Source of the DNA: JACVRW01 sp963819115
GTDB lineage: Bacteria > Actinomycetota > Thermoleophilia > Solirubrobacterales > Thermoleophilaceae
Direction of reading: 5' to 3'
DNA: 64,000 nt
NCBI GenBank assembly: GCA_963819115.1
Contig: CAWFUR010000011.1
Location: 1,860,001-1,924,000 of the forward strand
Position numbers and translations under genes: made by a program. The notes beneath the pieces are model-generated. The model saw nothing but the letters and a program-made list of their open reading frames with translations, made no database searches and was not told the origin of the DNA. Numbering within the stretch: the stretch's first letter is position 1; the number at the start of each line of letters is the position of its first letter. Shown one piece after another: positions 51,429-61,485 of this stretch.

Positions 51429-52634
51429 TCAGGCGCCGATCGCCTGCTGGTAGGCCGACTCCACGTCGCGCTCCTCGTCACGTTTCAGCGGCCGCAGGTC
51501 GGTGGCGCCCACAAGGGTCTCCTCGGTGGGGAAGATCAGCGGGTCGGAGGCCAGCTCCGGGTCGTCTCGCTCCACCAGCTCGCGAACGCCCTTCACCGGA
51601 CACACGTAGTTCACCCACTCGGTGATCGGCTTCTGGATCTCGGGCCGGTAGACGAAGTCCATGAACTTCTCCGCCGTGTACGCGTGTGGCGCCCCGATCG
51701 GGATCTGCATGTTGTCCGACCACAGCAGGAAGCCCTCCTCGGGCCGCACGAACGCGATGTCCGGATTGTCGGCCTGGAGCTGGATCGCGTCGCCCGACCA
51801 GCCAAGCACGAGCCACGAGTCGCCCTTGCCCAGGTCGCGGGTGTACTCGTTCCCGGTGAAGCGGCGGACCTGCCCGGACCGTGACGCCTCCTCCACCTTG
51901 TCGATCGCCTTCATCAGCTCATCAACGGAGGCGGTCTTGGGATCCGCCCCCATGCCGAGCAGCACCATCGGGACGGTGTCGTAAAGCTCGCGGAGCAGCG
52001 TGACCTTGCCCCTGTAGGCCGGGTCGAACAGGTCGTTCACGGTGCGGGGCTCCCGCTTCACCTTGTCCTTGCGGTAGACGATCCCCGTCATTCCCGACTG
52101 CCAGGGCACGGAGAAGTCGCGCTTGGGGTCGTAGAGCGGTTTGCGCAGCCGGTCGATCAGGTTCCGCTCCACGGTGGGCAGCGCGCTCCGGTCGAGCTTC
52201 TCCACGTACCCCAGCCGGATCATGCGCCCGGCCATCCAGTCGGACACCACATGGAGGTCGCGGCCGCCTGAGTCCCCCTCGGCGTACTGCTGTTGGACCT
52301 TGCCGAAGAACTGCTGGTTGTCGTTGATCTCCTCGACGTAGCGGGTGTGCGTCCCGTACCTCCGCTCGAAGCTCGCGAGCGTCTCCCGCTTCCGGTCGAT
52401 GTAGAGCGGCCAGTTCGAGAACAGCATCGACCTGGAGATCTCGCCCTTGCCCACTCGTGGGGCGTCGTTGGGAGAGCGGGTCTTGCTGAGCTCGTCGCCG
52501 CAGGCCGCGAGCTGGGCCACGATCGAGGCGCCGAACGCGCCCGCGGCTCCGCGCCGCACCAGCGAGCGCCGTGTGAGCTCGTCGCGCAGCAGGCGTTCGA
52601 ACCGTCGTTCCAGATCCGAGTCGTCGACCCGCAT
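51429..52634 (-). CDS. Spermidine/putrescine-type periplasmic binding lipoprotein (PotD-like), Tat-exported
   Basis: About 401 residues. TRRSLVRRGAAGAFGASIVA is a twin-arginine signal and QLAAC a lipobox, so the folded protein is exported by Tat and lipid-anchored. The rest is the PotD/F binding fold (SMLFSNWPLYIDRKRETL, YDTVPMVLLGMG, PHAYTAEKFMDFVYRPE). It binds polyamines or similar cations for an ABC importer, but no permease or ATPase lies in the window. ATG 52634 is chosen; upstream codons are not needed. It is divergent from a GNAT gene 26 bases away. Confidence 0.85.
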   Translation of the reverse strand: MRVDDSDLERRFERLLRDELTRRSLVRRGAAGAFGASIVAQLAACGDELSKTRSPNDAPRVGKGEISRSMLFSNWPLYIDRKRETLASFERRYGTHTRYVEEINDNQQFFGKVQQQYAEGDSGGRDLHVVSDWMAGRMIRLGYVEKLDRSALPTVERNLIDRLRKPLYDPKRDFSVPWQSGMTGIVYRKDKVKREPRTVNDLFDPAYRGKVTLLRELYDTVPMVLLGMGADPKTASVDELMKAIDKVEEASRSGQVRRFTGNEYTRDLGKGDSWLVLGWSGDAIQLQADNPDIAFVRPEEGFLLWSDNMQIPIGAPHAYTAEKFMDFVYRPEIQKPITEWVNYVCPVKGVRELVERDDPELASDPLIFPTEETLVGATDLRPLKRDEERDVESAYQQAIGA

Positions 52635-52660
52635 CGGTGGCAGTCTGGCAGGCTGGTGGC

Positions 52661-53194
52661 GTGGTCCGGCCCGCACGCCCAGACGATGCCCAGGCGTGCG
52701 CGGCCATCTACGCGAACTACGTGGTGGGCGACGTGATCTCGTTCGAGGAGGTCCCTCCCGGCGCGGAGGAGATGGGAGACCGGATGGCTGAGCTCTCGGG
52801 CAGCTATCCGTGGCTCGTGTCGGAGCGCGCCGGCGAGGTGGCCGGCTACGCGTACGCCGGGCAGCACCGATCCCGCGCGGCCTACCGCTGGGCCGCCGAC
52901 GTGTCCGTGTACGTATCCCCGGCCCACCACCGCACGGGCGTGGGCCGCGAGCTGTACGAGGCCCTCTTCGAGCGGCTGCGCGAACAGGGCGTGCGGGTGG
53001 TGTGCGCGGGGGTGACCCTGCCGAACGAGGCGAGCGTCGGGCTGCACGAGACGCTGGGCTTCACCCCGGTGGGCGTGTACCAGAAGATCGGCTGGAAGCT
53101 GGGTCGGTGGCACGACGTGGGCTGGTGGCAGCTCGCGCTCCTGCCACAGGACCACAACCCTCCGTCCGAGGTCCGTCCCCCCGCGGCCGGATAG
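52661..53194 (+). CDS. GNAT N-acetyltransferase (phosphinothricin acetyltransferase-like)
   Basis: About 177 residues. The GNAT acetyl-CoA motif VSPAHHRTGVGRELYEALF near 87-105 and the substrate end FTPVGVYQKIGWKLGRWHDVG match the PAT/MddA group, which acetylates phosphinothricin, methionine sulfone or similar amino acids. GTG 52661 starts the domain directly. It is followed 12 bases later by an SDR gene. Confidence 0.88.
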   Translation: MVRPARPDDAQACAAIYANYVVGDVISFEEVPPGAEEMGDRMAELSGSYPWLVSERAGEVAGYAYAGQHRSRAAYRWAADVSVYVSPAHHRTGVGRELYEALFERLREQGVRVVCAGVTLPNEASVGLHETLGFTPVGVYQKIGWKLGRWHDVGWWQLALLPQDHNPPSEVRPPAAG

Positions 53195-53206
53195 ATTGCC
53201 GCCGCA

Positions 53207-54031
53207 ATGAGCGAACCCAGGCTGGTGAGCGTCGTGACCGGCGCGTCGAGCGGCATCGGCGAGGCCACCGCCCAGCGCCTCGCCCGCGAGCCCGGCGCGA
53301 GGCTGGTGCTGGTGGCGCGCCGCGAGGCGCGGCTTCGCGCACTGGCCGAGTCACTTCCCGCCCCGGCCACCTGGGTGGCCGCGGACCTCACCGACGAGTC
53401 GGCGCCGGAGCGCGTGACCGCGCACGTGCGCGAGGAGCACGGGGTGCTCGACCTGCTGGTGAACAACGCCGGCGCGTCCTGGCGGGCCCCCTTCGGTGAG
53501 GGCGGGCACGCAAACGTGGCCCGCACCATGGAGCTGAACTTCGACGCCCAGGTGCGCCTCACCGAGGCCCTCCTCCCCCTGCTCCGCGCGTCCGCGCCCA
53601 GCGCGGTGGTGAACGTGTCGAGCACCAGCGGCCGCGTGGCCCGGGCGGGCGCCGGCGCCTACGCGGCCAGCAAGTTCGCGCTGGCCGGATGGTCCGACTC
53701 GCTCTACCTCGAGGAGCGCGCCAACGGCGTGCACGTGGGTCTAGTGCTGCCCGGCTTCATCGCCACCGAGGGATTCCCCGCCCGCGAGTTGAAGGCGAAG
53801 CTCGCCACGCGCTGGATCGTCTCGACGCCCGATCGCGTGGCCGAGGCCATCGTGGACGCCGGGCCCCGCCGGCGGGCCGAGCGCTACGTGCCGCGGCCCT
53901 ACGTGCTGGCCGCTGTGACGAGGACGCTGCTGCCTTCCCTCTACCGCAGGGTCATGTCCGGCGGCGGAGCGGCGGTGATGACGACGCAGACCGGCGCCGA
54001 CGCCGCCGACCGCGAGGCCGGCGGCGCCTAG
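53207..54031 (+). CDS. Short-chain dehydrogenase/reductase
   Basis: The product has 274 residues. TGASSGIGEA binds NAD(P), NNAG follows, and the catalytic YAASK has its Tyr and Lys. The Ser is in NVSSTSG. It reduces or oxidises a small alcohol or ketone. The C-terminal region is long and has a hydrophobic stretch (YVLAAVTRTLLPSLYRRVM) that may touch the membrane. A terminator follows. Confidence 0.9.
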   Translation: MSEPRLVSVVTGASSGIGEATAQRLAREPGARLVLVARREARLRALAESLPAPATWVAADLTDESAPERVTAHVREEHGVLDLLVNNAGASWRAPFGEGGHANVARTMELNFDAQVRLTEALLPLLRASAPSAVVNVSSTSGRVARAGAGAYAASKFALAGWSDSLYLEERANGVHVGLVLPGFIATEGFPARELKAKLATRWIVSTPDRVAEAIVDAGPRRRAERYVPRPYVLAAVTRTLLPSLYRRVMSGGGAAVMTTQTGADAADREAGGA

Positions 54032-54032
54032 C

Positions 54033-54050
54033 GCCCCTCCCAGGGGCTTT
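54033..54050 (+). terminator. Terminator of the SDR gene
   Basis: GCCCCT and AGGGGC form a six-pair stem followed by TTTAGG, directly after the stop codon. Confidence 0.55.
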
Positions 54051-54058
54051 AGGCCGAA

Positions 54059-54079
54059 GCAGCCGGCTCGGCCGGCTGC
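54059..54079. terminator. Hairpin between convergent SDR and htrA genes
   Basis: GCAGCCGGC and GCCGGCTGC form a nine-pair perfect stem with a TCG loop, 13 bases from the htrA stop codon. Confidence 0.65.
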
Positions 54080-54091
54080 GCCCGGACGCTA

Positions 54092-55204
54092 TTAGCCGGT
54101 CGACGCGACCTGGGGGCGGTCGGTCAGCTTGGCCTGGAGGGTGTGATCGGATCCGTCGCGGCGGACCACGATCTCCACCTGGTCGCCGGGCTTGTGGCCG
54201 TCCACCGCGCCCGACAGCGCGGCCGAGTCGTCCACCTTCTTGCCGGCGAGCGAGACGATCACGTCACCGGCCCTGAGGCCGGCGTCCGAGGCGGGGGCCC
54301 CGGACACGACGGAGGCCACGCGTGCCCCACCGGCCGCGGCGTCACTGGTGGTGACCCCGAGGTAGGCATGAACGGCGGTGCCGTGAGCGCGAAGCTGGTC
54401 GATCACCGTCCGGACGGTGTTGGAGGGCACCGCGAACCCGATGCCGCTGTTGCTTGCCGTGCCGGTGCCGGTGGAGTTGTTCGACTCGATCTGCGAGTTC
54501 ACGCCGATCACGCGGCCGCTCGAGTCCAGCAGCGGGCCACCGGAGTTACCCGGGTTCAGCGCGGCATCGGTCTGGATCACGTTGTCGATTGAGAAGCCGT
54601 TGGGCGCGCTGATCTGGCGTCCCAGCGCGCTCACCACGCCGGTGGTGAGGGTGCGCTCGAGGCCGTAGGGATTGCCGATGGCGTAGGTGGGGTCACCCAC
54701 GTGAAGGTTGCTCGAGTCCGCGAGCGTGAGGGCGTGGAACTGCTGCGAGCCGGGAGCGACCTTGAGCAGCGCCAGGTCCGCCGAGGAGTCCTCGCCCACG
54801 ACCCGTGCGGTCTGGGTGTCCCCGTCGCCGACCTTGACCTTCACCGAGGAGGCGCCCTCGACCACGTGGGCGTTGGTCACGATGTAGCCGTCGCTCGAGA
54901 TGACGAAGCCGGAGCCGGTTGCGGTGCCCGATTGAGCCCCCCCGAACGGACCCGAGTCCTGCTGCGTCACCTTCGCGGTGATGAAGGCCACTGAGTCCCG
55001 CGCGCCCTCGTAGACGTCGCGCGAGGTGGAGGCGGTGGCGGGCTTGGCCGACACCGGCTGCACGGCGGCCTGGGGCGCGGCGCCCGTGACCGTCGTGGTG
55101 CTGGTGTCGCCGGTGGCGATACCGGTGACCGCGGCCCCGGCGCCCCCGCCCACGACCGCCGCCGCCATGATCGTCACCGCTGTCTTCGAAGTTCGCATGG
55201 CCAC
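54092..55204 (-). CDS. HtrA/PepD-like serine protease with PDZ domain
   Basis: The product has 370 residues. A hydrophobic anchor (about 9-28) and a variable linker precede the S1C protease: His113 in VTNAHVVEGA, Asp143 in SSADLALLKV, Ser221 in LNPGNSGGPLL. A PDZ domain follows (GARVASVVSGAPASDAGLRAG). It degrades or refolds misfolded exported proteins. The gene follows an MprB-like kinase by 47 bases, the same partnership as mycobacterial MprAB and PepD. ATG 55198 is an alternative start. Confidence 0.93.
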   Translation of the reverse strand: MAMRTSKTAVTIMAAAVVGGGAGAAVTGIATGDTSTTTVTGAAPQAAVQPVSAKPATASTSRDVYEGARDSVAFITAKVTQQDSGPFGGAQSGTATGSGFVISSDGYIVTNAHVVEGASSVKVKVGDGDTQTARVVGEDSSADLALLKVAPGSQQFHALTLADSSNLHVGDPTYAIGNPYGLERTLTTGVVSALGRQISAPNGFSIDNVIQTDAALNPGNSGGPLLDSSGRVIGVNSQIESNNSTGTGTASNSGIGFAVPSNTVRTVIDQLRAHGTAVHAYLGVTTSDAAAGGARVASVVSGAPASDAGLRAGDVIVSLAGKKVDDSAALSGAVDGHKPGDQVEIVVRRDGSDHTLQAKLTDRPQVASTG

Positions 55205-55250
55205 GACCGTCGCGACCGGGCGTTACAGATCCCTGAAGGCGGACGAAGAA

Positions 55251-56651
55251 CTACGTAAGAGCCGCGCTCGCGGGTCCCGGACCCGCCGGGGCGGGAGCGC
55301 TGCTGGGCCCGAACCCGAGTGTCATCAGCGCTCCCCCGCCCTCCGCGTTCGCGGCGGTCACGAAGCCGCCATGGGCCTCCGCGGCCTGGCGCACGATCGC
55401 CAGTCCGAGTCCGCTGCCCGGCATCCCGCGGGCGCGATCGGCCCGGTAGAAGCGCTCGAACACGTGCGGAAGGTCCTCCTCGGCGAAGCCGGGGCCCCGG
55501 TCGCGGACCGTGAGCGTTCCCCCACGCAGCGACACGTCGATCGCCCCGCCCGGCGGGCTCCACTTCACCGCGTTGTCGAGCAGGTTGGACACCGCGCGCT
55601 GGATCCGGTCCGGCTCTCCCGCCACCACGGAGGGCTCGAGGTCCATACGGATTTCGGCCGTCTCCCCCGCGTGCCCGCGCGCGCGGTCCACCCCGGCGGC
55701 CACGATCTCGTCCAGGCGGACGTCGTCCACCACCGTGGCCGCCTTCGCCCCTCGTGCCAGCTCCACCACGTCGGCCACCAACGCGGTGAGCTCGTCCAGC
55801 TCGCCGACGATGTCGGCCCGGAGCGCCGCGAGCTCGGCCGCGGGCAGGCGATCCGCGTCCTCGAGCACCTGGACGTTCGCTCTCAGGCTGGCCAGCGGGG
55901 TGCGCAGCTCGTGGCTCGCGTCCGCCACCAACTGGCGCTGCGCCTCCACGGAGAGCTCCAGGGCGTCGAGCATGGCGTTGAAGCTCGTGGCCAGGCGCGA
56001 GAGCTCGTCCTTCCCCACCACCTCCATCCGCTCCGAGGGGTCCGGATCGGCGGCCACCCTCTCGGTGCGCCTGGTGAAGCGGGCGATGGGGCCGAGGGCC
56101 GTACGGGCCACCAGGGCGCCGAGCGCCGCGGCCAGGGCCACGCCGCCCGCACTGACCAGGACGAGGATCAGGAGGATGCCGCGGAGCTGGTCGTTCACCT
56201 CGGTGAGCGGCCGGGCCACCTGGACGGCCCCAACCCCCGCGCCGCGCGTCAGCACCCTCAGCTCGGTGCCGCCGGCGCTGCGGTCGGTCAGGTGCTCGCC
56301 CGCTCCCGCCCGGGCGATCTGGATCGAGCGGCCGTCCACGGGCAGCCGCGAGCGCTCGCCCAGGGGCCGCAGCACATTGCCCTCCGGGGTCACGAGCTGC
56401 ACGTACCCGGGCGCGCCCCCGAACGGAGCGGCCGGCGTGGGGATGCGGTCGCGGTCGAAGGGCACGCCCCGGGGCCCGGGAAGCGGCGGCCTCTCCACGT
56501 GGGTGATGCGGTCCGCCGTCTGGCGCAGCGCGTCGTCGATGTTCCCGCGCAGCTCGGCCCGGACAGCGAGATAGACGATCAACGCGGCAAGCACCACGGT
56601 CACGGCCACGGCCAGGCTTCCCGCGGCGGCGATGCGCGCCCGGAGGCTCAC
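55251..56651 (-). CDS. MprB-like sensor histidine kinase
   Basis: About 466 residues. Two helices (about 8-30 and 155-180) flank a 120-residue external sensor. HAMP, phospho-His in VADASHELRTPLASLR near 245, N box NLLDNAVKWSPPGG and G box GMPGSGLGLAIVRQAAE complete the kinase. It starts at GTG 56651, overlapping the regulator stop as GTGA. Adjacency to HtrA suggests envelope-stress sensing. Confidence 0.93.
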   Translation of the reverse strand: MSLRARIAAAGSLAVAVTVVLAALIVYLAVRAELRGNIDDALRQTADRITHVERPPLPGPRGVPFDRDRIPTPAAPFGGAPGYVQLVTPEGNVLRPLGERSRLPVDGRSIQIARAGAGEHLTDRSAGGTELRVLTRGAGVGAVQVARPLTEVNDQLRGILLILVLVSAGGVALAAALGALVARTALGPIARFTRRTERVAADPDPSERMEVVGKDELSRLATSFNAMLDALELSVEAQRQLVADASHELRTPLASLRANVQVLEDADRLPAAELAALRADIVGELDELTALVADVVELARGAKAATVVDDVRLDEIVAAGVDRARGHAGETAEIRMDLEPSVVAGEPDRIQRAVSNLLDNAVKWSPPGGAIDVSLRGGTLTVRDRGPGFAEEDLPHVFERFYRADRARGMPGSGLGLAIVRQAAEAHGGFVTAANAEGGGALMTLGFGPSSAPAPAGPGPASAALT

Positions 56652-57340
56652 GGCTCCCTCAGGGCGTAGCCCACGCCCCGCACCGTATGGATCAGCTGGC
56701 GGCCGCCGGCCTCCTGGATCTTCCGGCGCAGGTAGCCGATGTACACGCGCAGAGCGTTCGAGCCGGGACCGAAGTCGTACCCCCACACGCGCTCGTAGAT
56801 GAGGCTCGGCGGCAGCACGCGCCGCGGGTTCATCATCAGCAGCTCGAGCAGCTGGTACTCCGTGCGGGTGAGCTCGGCGAAGCCGTCGTCCACGGCCACC
56901 CCGTGGCGGGCGCTGTCCAGGCGCAGCTCGCCGAAGGTCAGGGCGTCCGGATCGCCCTCCCCGGAGGTGCGGCGCATCAGCGCGCGGAGGCGCGCCTTCA
57001 GCTCGCCGATGTCGAAGGGCTTGACGAGGTAGTCGTCGGCCCCGGCGTCCAGGCCATCGATGCGGTCGGACACGGCGTCCCGCGCGGTGAGCATCAGCAC
57101 CGGCACCCGATTGCCCGCGGAACGCAGGCGCCGGGACACCTCCAGGCCGTCGAGACCCGGCATGCCCACGTCGAGCACCACGGCGTCGGGCAGCGACTGG
57201 GCCACCTCGGTCAGGCCCTGCTGCCCACCCGCGGCCAGGACCACGTCGTATCCAGCGAGGGTGAGCGCGCGGCGCAGAGCGTCGCGCACCGCCCGGTCGT
57301 CGTCCACCACCAGGATGCGCACCTCTCCCATTGTGACCAC
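56648..57340 (-). CDS. MprA-like OmpR-family response regulator
   Basis: The product has 230 residues. ILVVDDDRAVRDALRRAL, the acceptor Asp in DAVVLDVGMPGLDG near 56, and YLVKPFDIGEL near 105 define the receiver. The winged-helix output ends YIGYLRRKIQEAG, then VRGVGYALREP. ATG 57331 (MGEVRIL) is an alternative start. It heads the regulator-kinase-protease run. Confidence 0.93.
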   Translation of the reverse strand: MVTMGEVRILVVDDDRAVRDALRRALTLAGYDVVLAAGGQQGLTEVAQSLPDAVVLDVGMPGLDGLEVSRRLRSAGNRVPVLMLTARDAVSDRIDGLDAGADDYLVKPFDIGELKARLRALMRRTSGEGDPDALTFGELRLDSARHGVAVDDGFAELTRTEYQLLELLMMNPRRVLPPSLIYERVWGYDFGPGSNALRVYIGYLRRKIQEAGGRQLIHTVRGVGYALREP

Positions 57341-57442
57341 GCCCGGGACGGGTGCGGTGCCTTCTTACGCCGCTCTTCGAGACGGCTTACGTGCCACTGC
57401 CACTGTGGCGCTCCACTAGAGGGCAACTGGTCGGCGAAACGA

Positions 57443-57487
57443 CTGGCTGCGGTGCTCGCCCGATCATCGATCGGGCTGCGCTCCTCG
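57443..57487 (+). repeat. Dispersed hairpin repeat, copy E
   Basis: CTGCGGTGCTC, stem GCCCGATC/GATCGGGC with a three-base loop, then TGCGCTCCTCGG. This copy sits upstream of a gene, eight bases before an AAGGAGG site. It could influence translation of that gene. Confidence 0.75.
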
Positions 57488-57503
57488 GCCAAGGAGGTTG
57501 TGC

Positions 57504-58295
57504 ATGCGAGGCAGGAGAGCGATCGTTATCGGCGGTGTAGCCGCGGCCCTGGTGGGCGGTGGAGCCGCAGCGCTCGCCGCGACCAACAACGACGGGGACA
57601 AGGCCGAGAGCGCCGTCCTCAACGACGCGGCGAAGCGACTCGGCGTTCCCGCGGACAAGCTGAAGGACGCACTCTCCAAGGCCGAGGCCACGCAGCTCGA
57701 CGCGCGCCTCGACAAGGCGGTGAAGGACGGTGACCTGACCCAGAAGCAGGCCGACCAGATCAAGAAGGACCATGCGCAGTTCGGCCGCGTGCTCGGCGGT
57801 CCCGGCATCGGCGGTCACGGCCCCGGCCCGGGCTCCGGCGGCCCCCGCTTCGAGCGGCACCACTTCGGCGGACCCGGGTTCGCCCCCGGCCCCGGCGGAC
57901 CGGGCGGCATCCTCGACGACGTGGCCAAGGCCCTCGGTATCTCAGTGGACAAGCTCTTCTCCGAGCTCCGCGACGGCAAGACGCTCGCCCAGGTGGCGAA
58001 GGCGCATGACAAGTCGCTGGCCGACGTGAAGAAGGCGGCCGAGAACGCGCTCGACTCGCGCCTGGACAAGGCCGTAAAGGACCAGGACCTCACCCAGAAG
58101 CAGGCCGACCAGATCCGCAAGGGCATCGGCGATGCCATCGATCACCTCGGCGAGCGCCGCGGTCCCGGTCCGGGATTCGGCCCGCCGCCCGGCTTCGGCC
58201 ACGGATTCGGCGACCGGCCCGGCACGGCCCAGAGGCCCGAGGCGGCGCCCGGCAGTGCCGGCGGCGCCTACGGGCCGCCGACGTTCACCCAGTAA
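57504..58295 (+). CDS. Secreted protein with duplicated helical repeat
   Basis: About 263 residues. A signal peptide (IVIGGVAAALVGGGAAALA) precedes two copies of a helical unit: LDARLDKAVKDGDLTQKQAD and LDSRLDKAVKDQDLTQKQAD, each after a short AKRLGV/AKALGI lead. Between and after them lie Gly/Pro-rich linkers. No enzyme motif is seen. It has the best ribosome site in the window, AAGGAGG, before ATG 57504, so high output is likely. It sits directly before an ABC exporter, as MprAB-controlled or export-associated proteins sometimes do. Confidence 0.75.
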   Translation: MRGRRAIVIGGVAAALVGGGAAALAATNNDGDKAESAVLNDAAKRLGVPADKLKDALSKAEATQLDARLDKAVKDGDLTQKQADQIKKDHAQFGRVLGGPGIGGHGPGPGSGGPRFERHHFGGPGFAPGPGGPGGILDDVAKALGISVDKLFSELRDGKTLAQVAKAHDKSLADVKKAAENALDSRLDKAVKDQDLTQKQADQIRKGIGDAIDHLGERRGPGPGFGPPPGFGHGFGDRPGTAQRPEAAPGSAGGAYGPPTFTQ

Positions 58296-58298
58296 CGC

Positions 58299-59822
58299 GT
58301 GTTCTATCTCGGCTACATCGCCTCCGAGCTACGGCGGAGGAGGGGTCGCACCTTCCTCACCGCGCTCGGCCTGGGCCTGGGCGTGGGCCTGGTGGTGACG
58401 GTCGCTGCCCTGAGCGACGGGCTGGACCGGGCCCAGGACAAGGTGTTGAAGCCCCTTACCGGGGTGGGCACCGACCTGTCGGTGACCCGGCCCCTGGACA
58501 TCGGGAACGGGAGCGCCGCGGCCGGCGGCCAGGGCGGGCCGGGGGCGTTCGGAAACCTCTCGGACGCCGAGCGGCGGCGCCTCCGAAGCGAGAACGGGCC
58601 GGTCCGGCAGCGGCTGGATGCGCTCGGCAAGCCTGGCTCGAAGTTCACGCGCACGAACTTCACGTCCGGCCCCCAGCTGTCCTTCGCCCAGGCGCGGACG
58701 CAGAAGGTGGCCGCCCTGGACGGTGTCCAGAGCGCGGCGGCGGGACTCACGCTCAACGCGATCACGGTCTCGGGAACCGTGCCCGAGAGCACGTCCGGCG
58801 GAGGCGGCTTCGGGGGCCCCGCCGGGGGTGGCCCGGGTGGGCCACCGAACGGCGTGAACTTCGACGCGATCAGCCTCAGCGGCGTGGATCAGGCGCAGGA
58901 CGGGCTCGGCGCCGTGACCGCCGGCCAGGTCACGAAGGGCTCCTTCTTCTCGGCGGGCGCCGCGCGCGAGGCGATCCTCAGCCGCAGCTACGCCGGCCGC
59001 AAGAACATCGCGCTGGGGGACAGCGTGAAGCTCGGCGGCAGGTCCTTCAAGGCGGTGGGCCTCGCCTCCGCCCCCCTGGGCGGCCAGGCCTCTGACGTCT
59101 ATCTGAAGCTCTCACAGCTGCAGGCGATCGCCGACCGCAAGGGCCGGGTCAACACGCTCTACGTGCGCGCGGACAGCGCGGACCGGGTGAGCGCGGTGAG
59201 CAAGGCGATCGAGAGCAGCTTCCCGGGCGCCAAGACCACGACCAGCCAGGATCTGGCGGACCGCGTGACCGGGTCCCTCTCGGACGCCAAGGACCTGGCT
59301 GGCAAGCTCGGGGGCGCGCTCACCGCGGTGGGGCTGCTCGCGGCATTCCTTATCGCGGCGCTGCTCACGCTCTCCTCGGTGACCAAACGCACCCGTGAGC
59401 TGGGCACGCTCAAGGCGCTCGGGTGGCCGCAGCGCCTCGTGGTGCGCCAGGTCACGGGCGAGGCCCTCGCGCAGGGCGCGATCGGCGGCGTGCTCGGGGC
59501 TCTGTTCGGGATCGGCGGAGCCGCGCTCGTGAGCGCCATCGGTCCCGAGCTGAAGGCCACGGTGGGCCAGGCGGCCCAGGCGGCGGGCGGGCCCGTGCTG
59601 GCGGGACCCGGTGGCCCCGGCGGTCCGGGGGGCCCCGGTGGGTTCGGCCAGGGGGCGGTGCAGGCCGGGTCGGAGACCGTGCACCTCGACGCGACCGTGG
59701 ACGTGCGGCTGATTCTGGTGGCTGTGGCATTGGCCCTCGCGGGCGGCCTGTTCGCCGGAGCAGTGGGCAGCCTCCGCGCCGCTCGGCTGCGACCCGCCGA
59801 CGCACTCCGCCACATCGACTGA
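58299..59822 (+). CDS. MacB-like ABC transporter permease (FtsX domain)
   Basis: The product has 507 residues. The N-terminal helix (FLTALGLGLGVGLVVTVAAL), a large external MacB-type domain with Gly-rich loops, and three C-terminal helices with TKRTRELGTLKALGWPQRLV follow the FtsX/MacB fold. GTG 58299 begins four bases after the previous stop. An unusual (GlyGlyPro)n stretch lies before the last helix. It pairs with the ATPase downstream to drive export or mechanical work at the envelope. Confidence 0.88.
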   Translation: MFYLGYIASELRRRRGRTFLTALGLGLGVGLVVTVAALSDGLDRAQDKVLKPLTGVGTDLSVTRPLDIGNGSAAAGGQGGPGAFGNLSDAERRRLRSENGPVRQRLDALGKPGSKFTRTNFTSGPQLSFAQARTQKVAALDGVQSAAAGLTLNAITVSGTVPESTSGGGGFGGPAGGGPGGPPNGVNFDAISLSGVDQAQDGLGAVTAGQVTKGSFFSAGAAREAILSRSYAGRKNIALGDSVKLGGRSFKAVGLASAPLGGQASDVYLKLSQLQAIADRKGRVNTLYVRADSADRVSAVSKAIESSFPGAKTTTSQDLADRVTGSLSDAKDLAGKLGGALTAVGLLAAFLIAALLTLSSVTKRTRELGTLKALGWPQRLVVRQVTGEALAQGAIGGVLGALFGIGGAALVSAIGPELKATVGQAAQAAGGPVLAGPGGPGGPGGPGGFGQGAVQAGSETVHLDATVDVRLILVAVALALAGGLFAGAVGSLRAARLRPADALRHID

Positions 59823-59833
59823 ATGGAGCGACC

Positions 59834-60550
<717 letters not shown>

Positions 60551-60554
60551 GGCG

Positions 60555-61436
60555 CTACCGCGCCGTCAGCACCAGCTCGTTGCCGGCGGGATCGCGCACG
60601 GCCACCCCGTCGGGGCGCTCCTCCTGCTGGACGCCTGCGGCCGCCAGCCGCCCGCGCACCGCCCTCAGCTCCTCGGGGCCGTCGAGCACCAGCGTCCAGT
60701 GGCGCAGCCCCACGGTGCCGGGCGGCGCCGGGGGCACGCCATCGCCGCGCCAGTTGTTCAGGCCCAGGTGGTGGTGGTAGCCCCCGGCCGACACGAACGA
60801 GGCACCCGGCAGCGAGGCCATCACGTCGAAGCCGATCACGTCGCGGTAGAAACGCACGGCCTCGTCCACGTCGCCCACGTGCAGGTGCATGTGGCCGAGG
60901 ACGAGTCCCGGGTCGGAGTGCTGCGAAGGGGTGGGACCGGCCGCGGCGGTGAGCAGGTCCTGTACGTCGAGCGGCTCGACGAACATGTCGAGCTCGCCGC
61001 CCGGCGTCGTGCCCCATTCCTCCCGAGGGCGGTCCGCGTAGAGCTCGATTCCGTTGCCGTCCGGGTCCGGCAGGTAGATCGCCTCGGAGACACCGTGATC
61101 GGACGCGCCCTGGATCGGGGTCCGCGTGGCCACCAGGCGCTGTAACGCGCCGGCCAGCTCGGCCCGGTTCGGGTGAAGAAGGGCGAAGTGGTAGAGCCCC
61201 GAATCGCGTCCCGCGGGGCGCGCCCCGGCCTCCTCGGTCAGCACCACCAGGTCGTCACCGCCCGTGCCCATGGACGCGGTGCCCACGTCGCTGTCGTGGA
61301 CCCGCAGGCCGAGGGCGTCCCGGTAGAAGCCGACGGAGCGGTCGAGGTCAGTGACGGTGAGATGCACGGCGCCGGGATGTGTGGAGGGCGCCAGGACCGC
61401 GTCGGAGGAGTTGGAGGTGGTGTCGGGCGATGTCAT
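60555..61436 (-). CDS. Two-domain VOC protein (catechol 2,3-dioxygenase-like)
   Basis: About 293 residues with two VOC modules: GAVHLTVTDLDRSVGFYRDA with Glu in GNGIELYAD, and LGHMHLHVGDVDEAVRFYRD with Glu in AGNELVL. This duplication is that of extradiol ring-cleavage dioxygenases (BphC/CatE type), in which the second module holds Fe(II). His and Glu of the second module are present. It may open catechols; the substrate is uncertain. It converges with the ABC ATPase and is divergent from an SDR. Confidence 0.82.
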   Translation of the reverse strand: MTSPDTTSNSSDAVLAPSTHPGAVHLTVTDLDRSVGFYRDALGLRVHDSDVGTASMGTGGDDLVVLTEEAGARPAGRDSGLYHFALLHPNRAELAGALQRLVATRTPIQGASDHGVSEAIYLPDPDGNGIELYADRPREEWGTTPGGELDMFVEPLDVQDLLTAAAGPTPSQHSDPGLVLGHMHLHVGDVDEAVRFYRDVIGFDVMASLPGASFVSAGGYHHHLGLNNWRGDGVPPAPPGTVGLRHWTLVLDGPEELRAVRGRLAAAGVQQEERPDGVAVRDPAGNELVLTAR

Positions 61437-61485
61437 GGTCCTCAGGATGGTAGGCCGCGCCGGGCCTGACGTAGACTCGCCCGCC

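Noticed and set aside
56290..56330. A seventh hairpin repeat copy near GGTGCTCGCCCGC in the MprB-like gene
   Set aside because: Only the first half matches and the CTCC-rich right flank is absent; probably chance.
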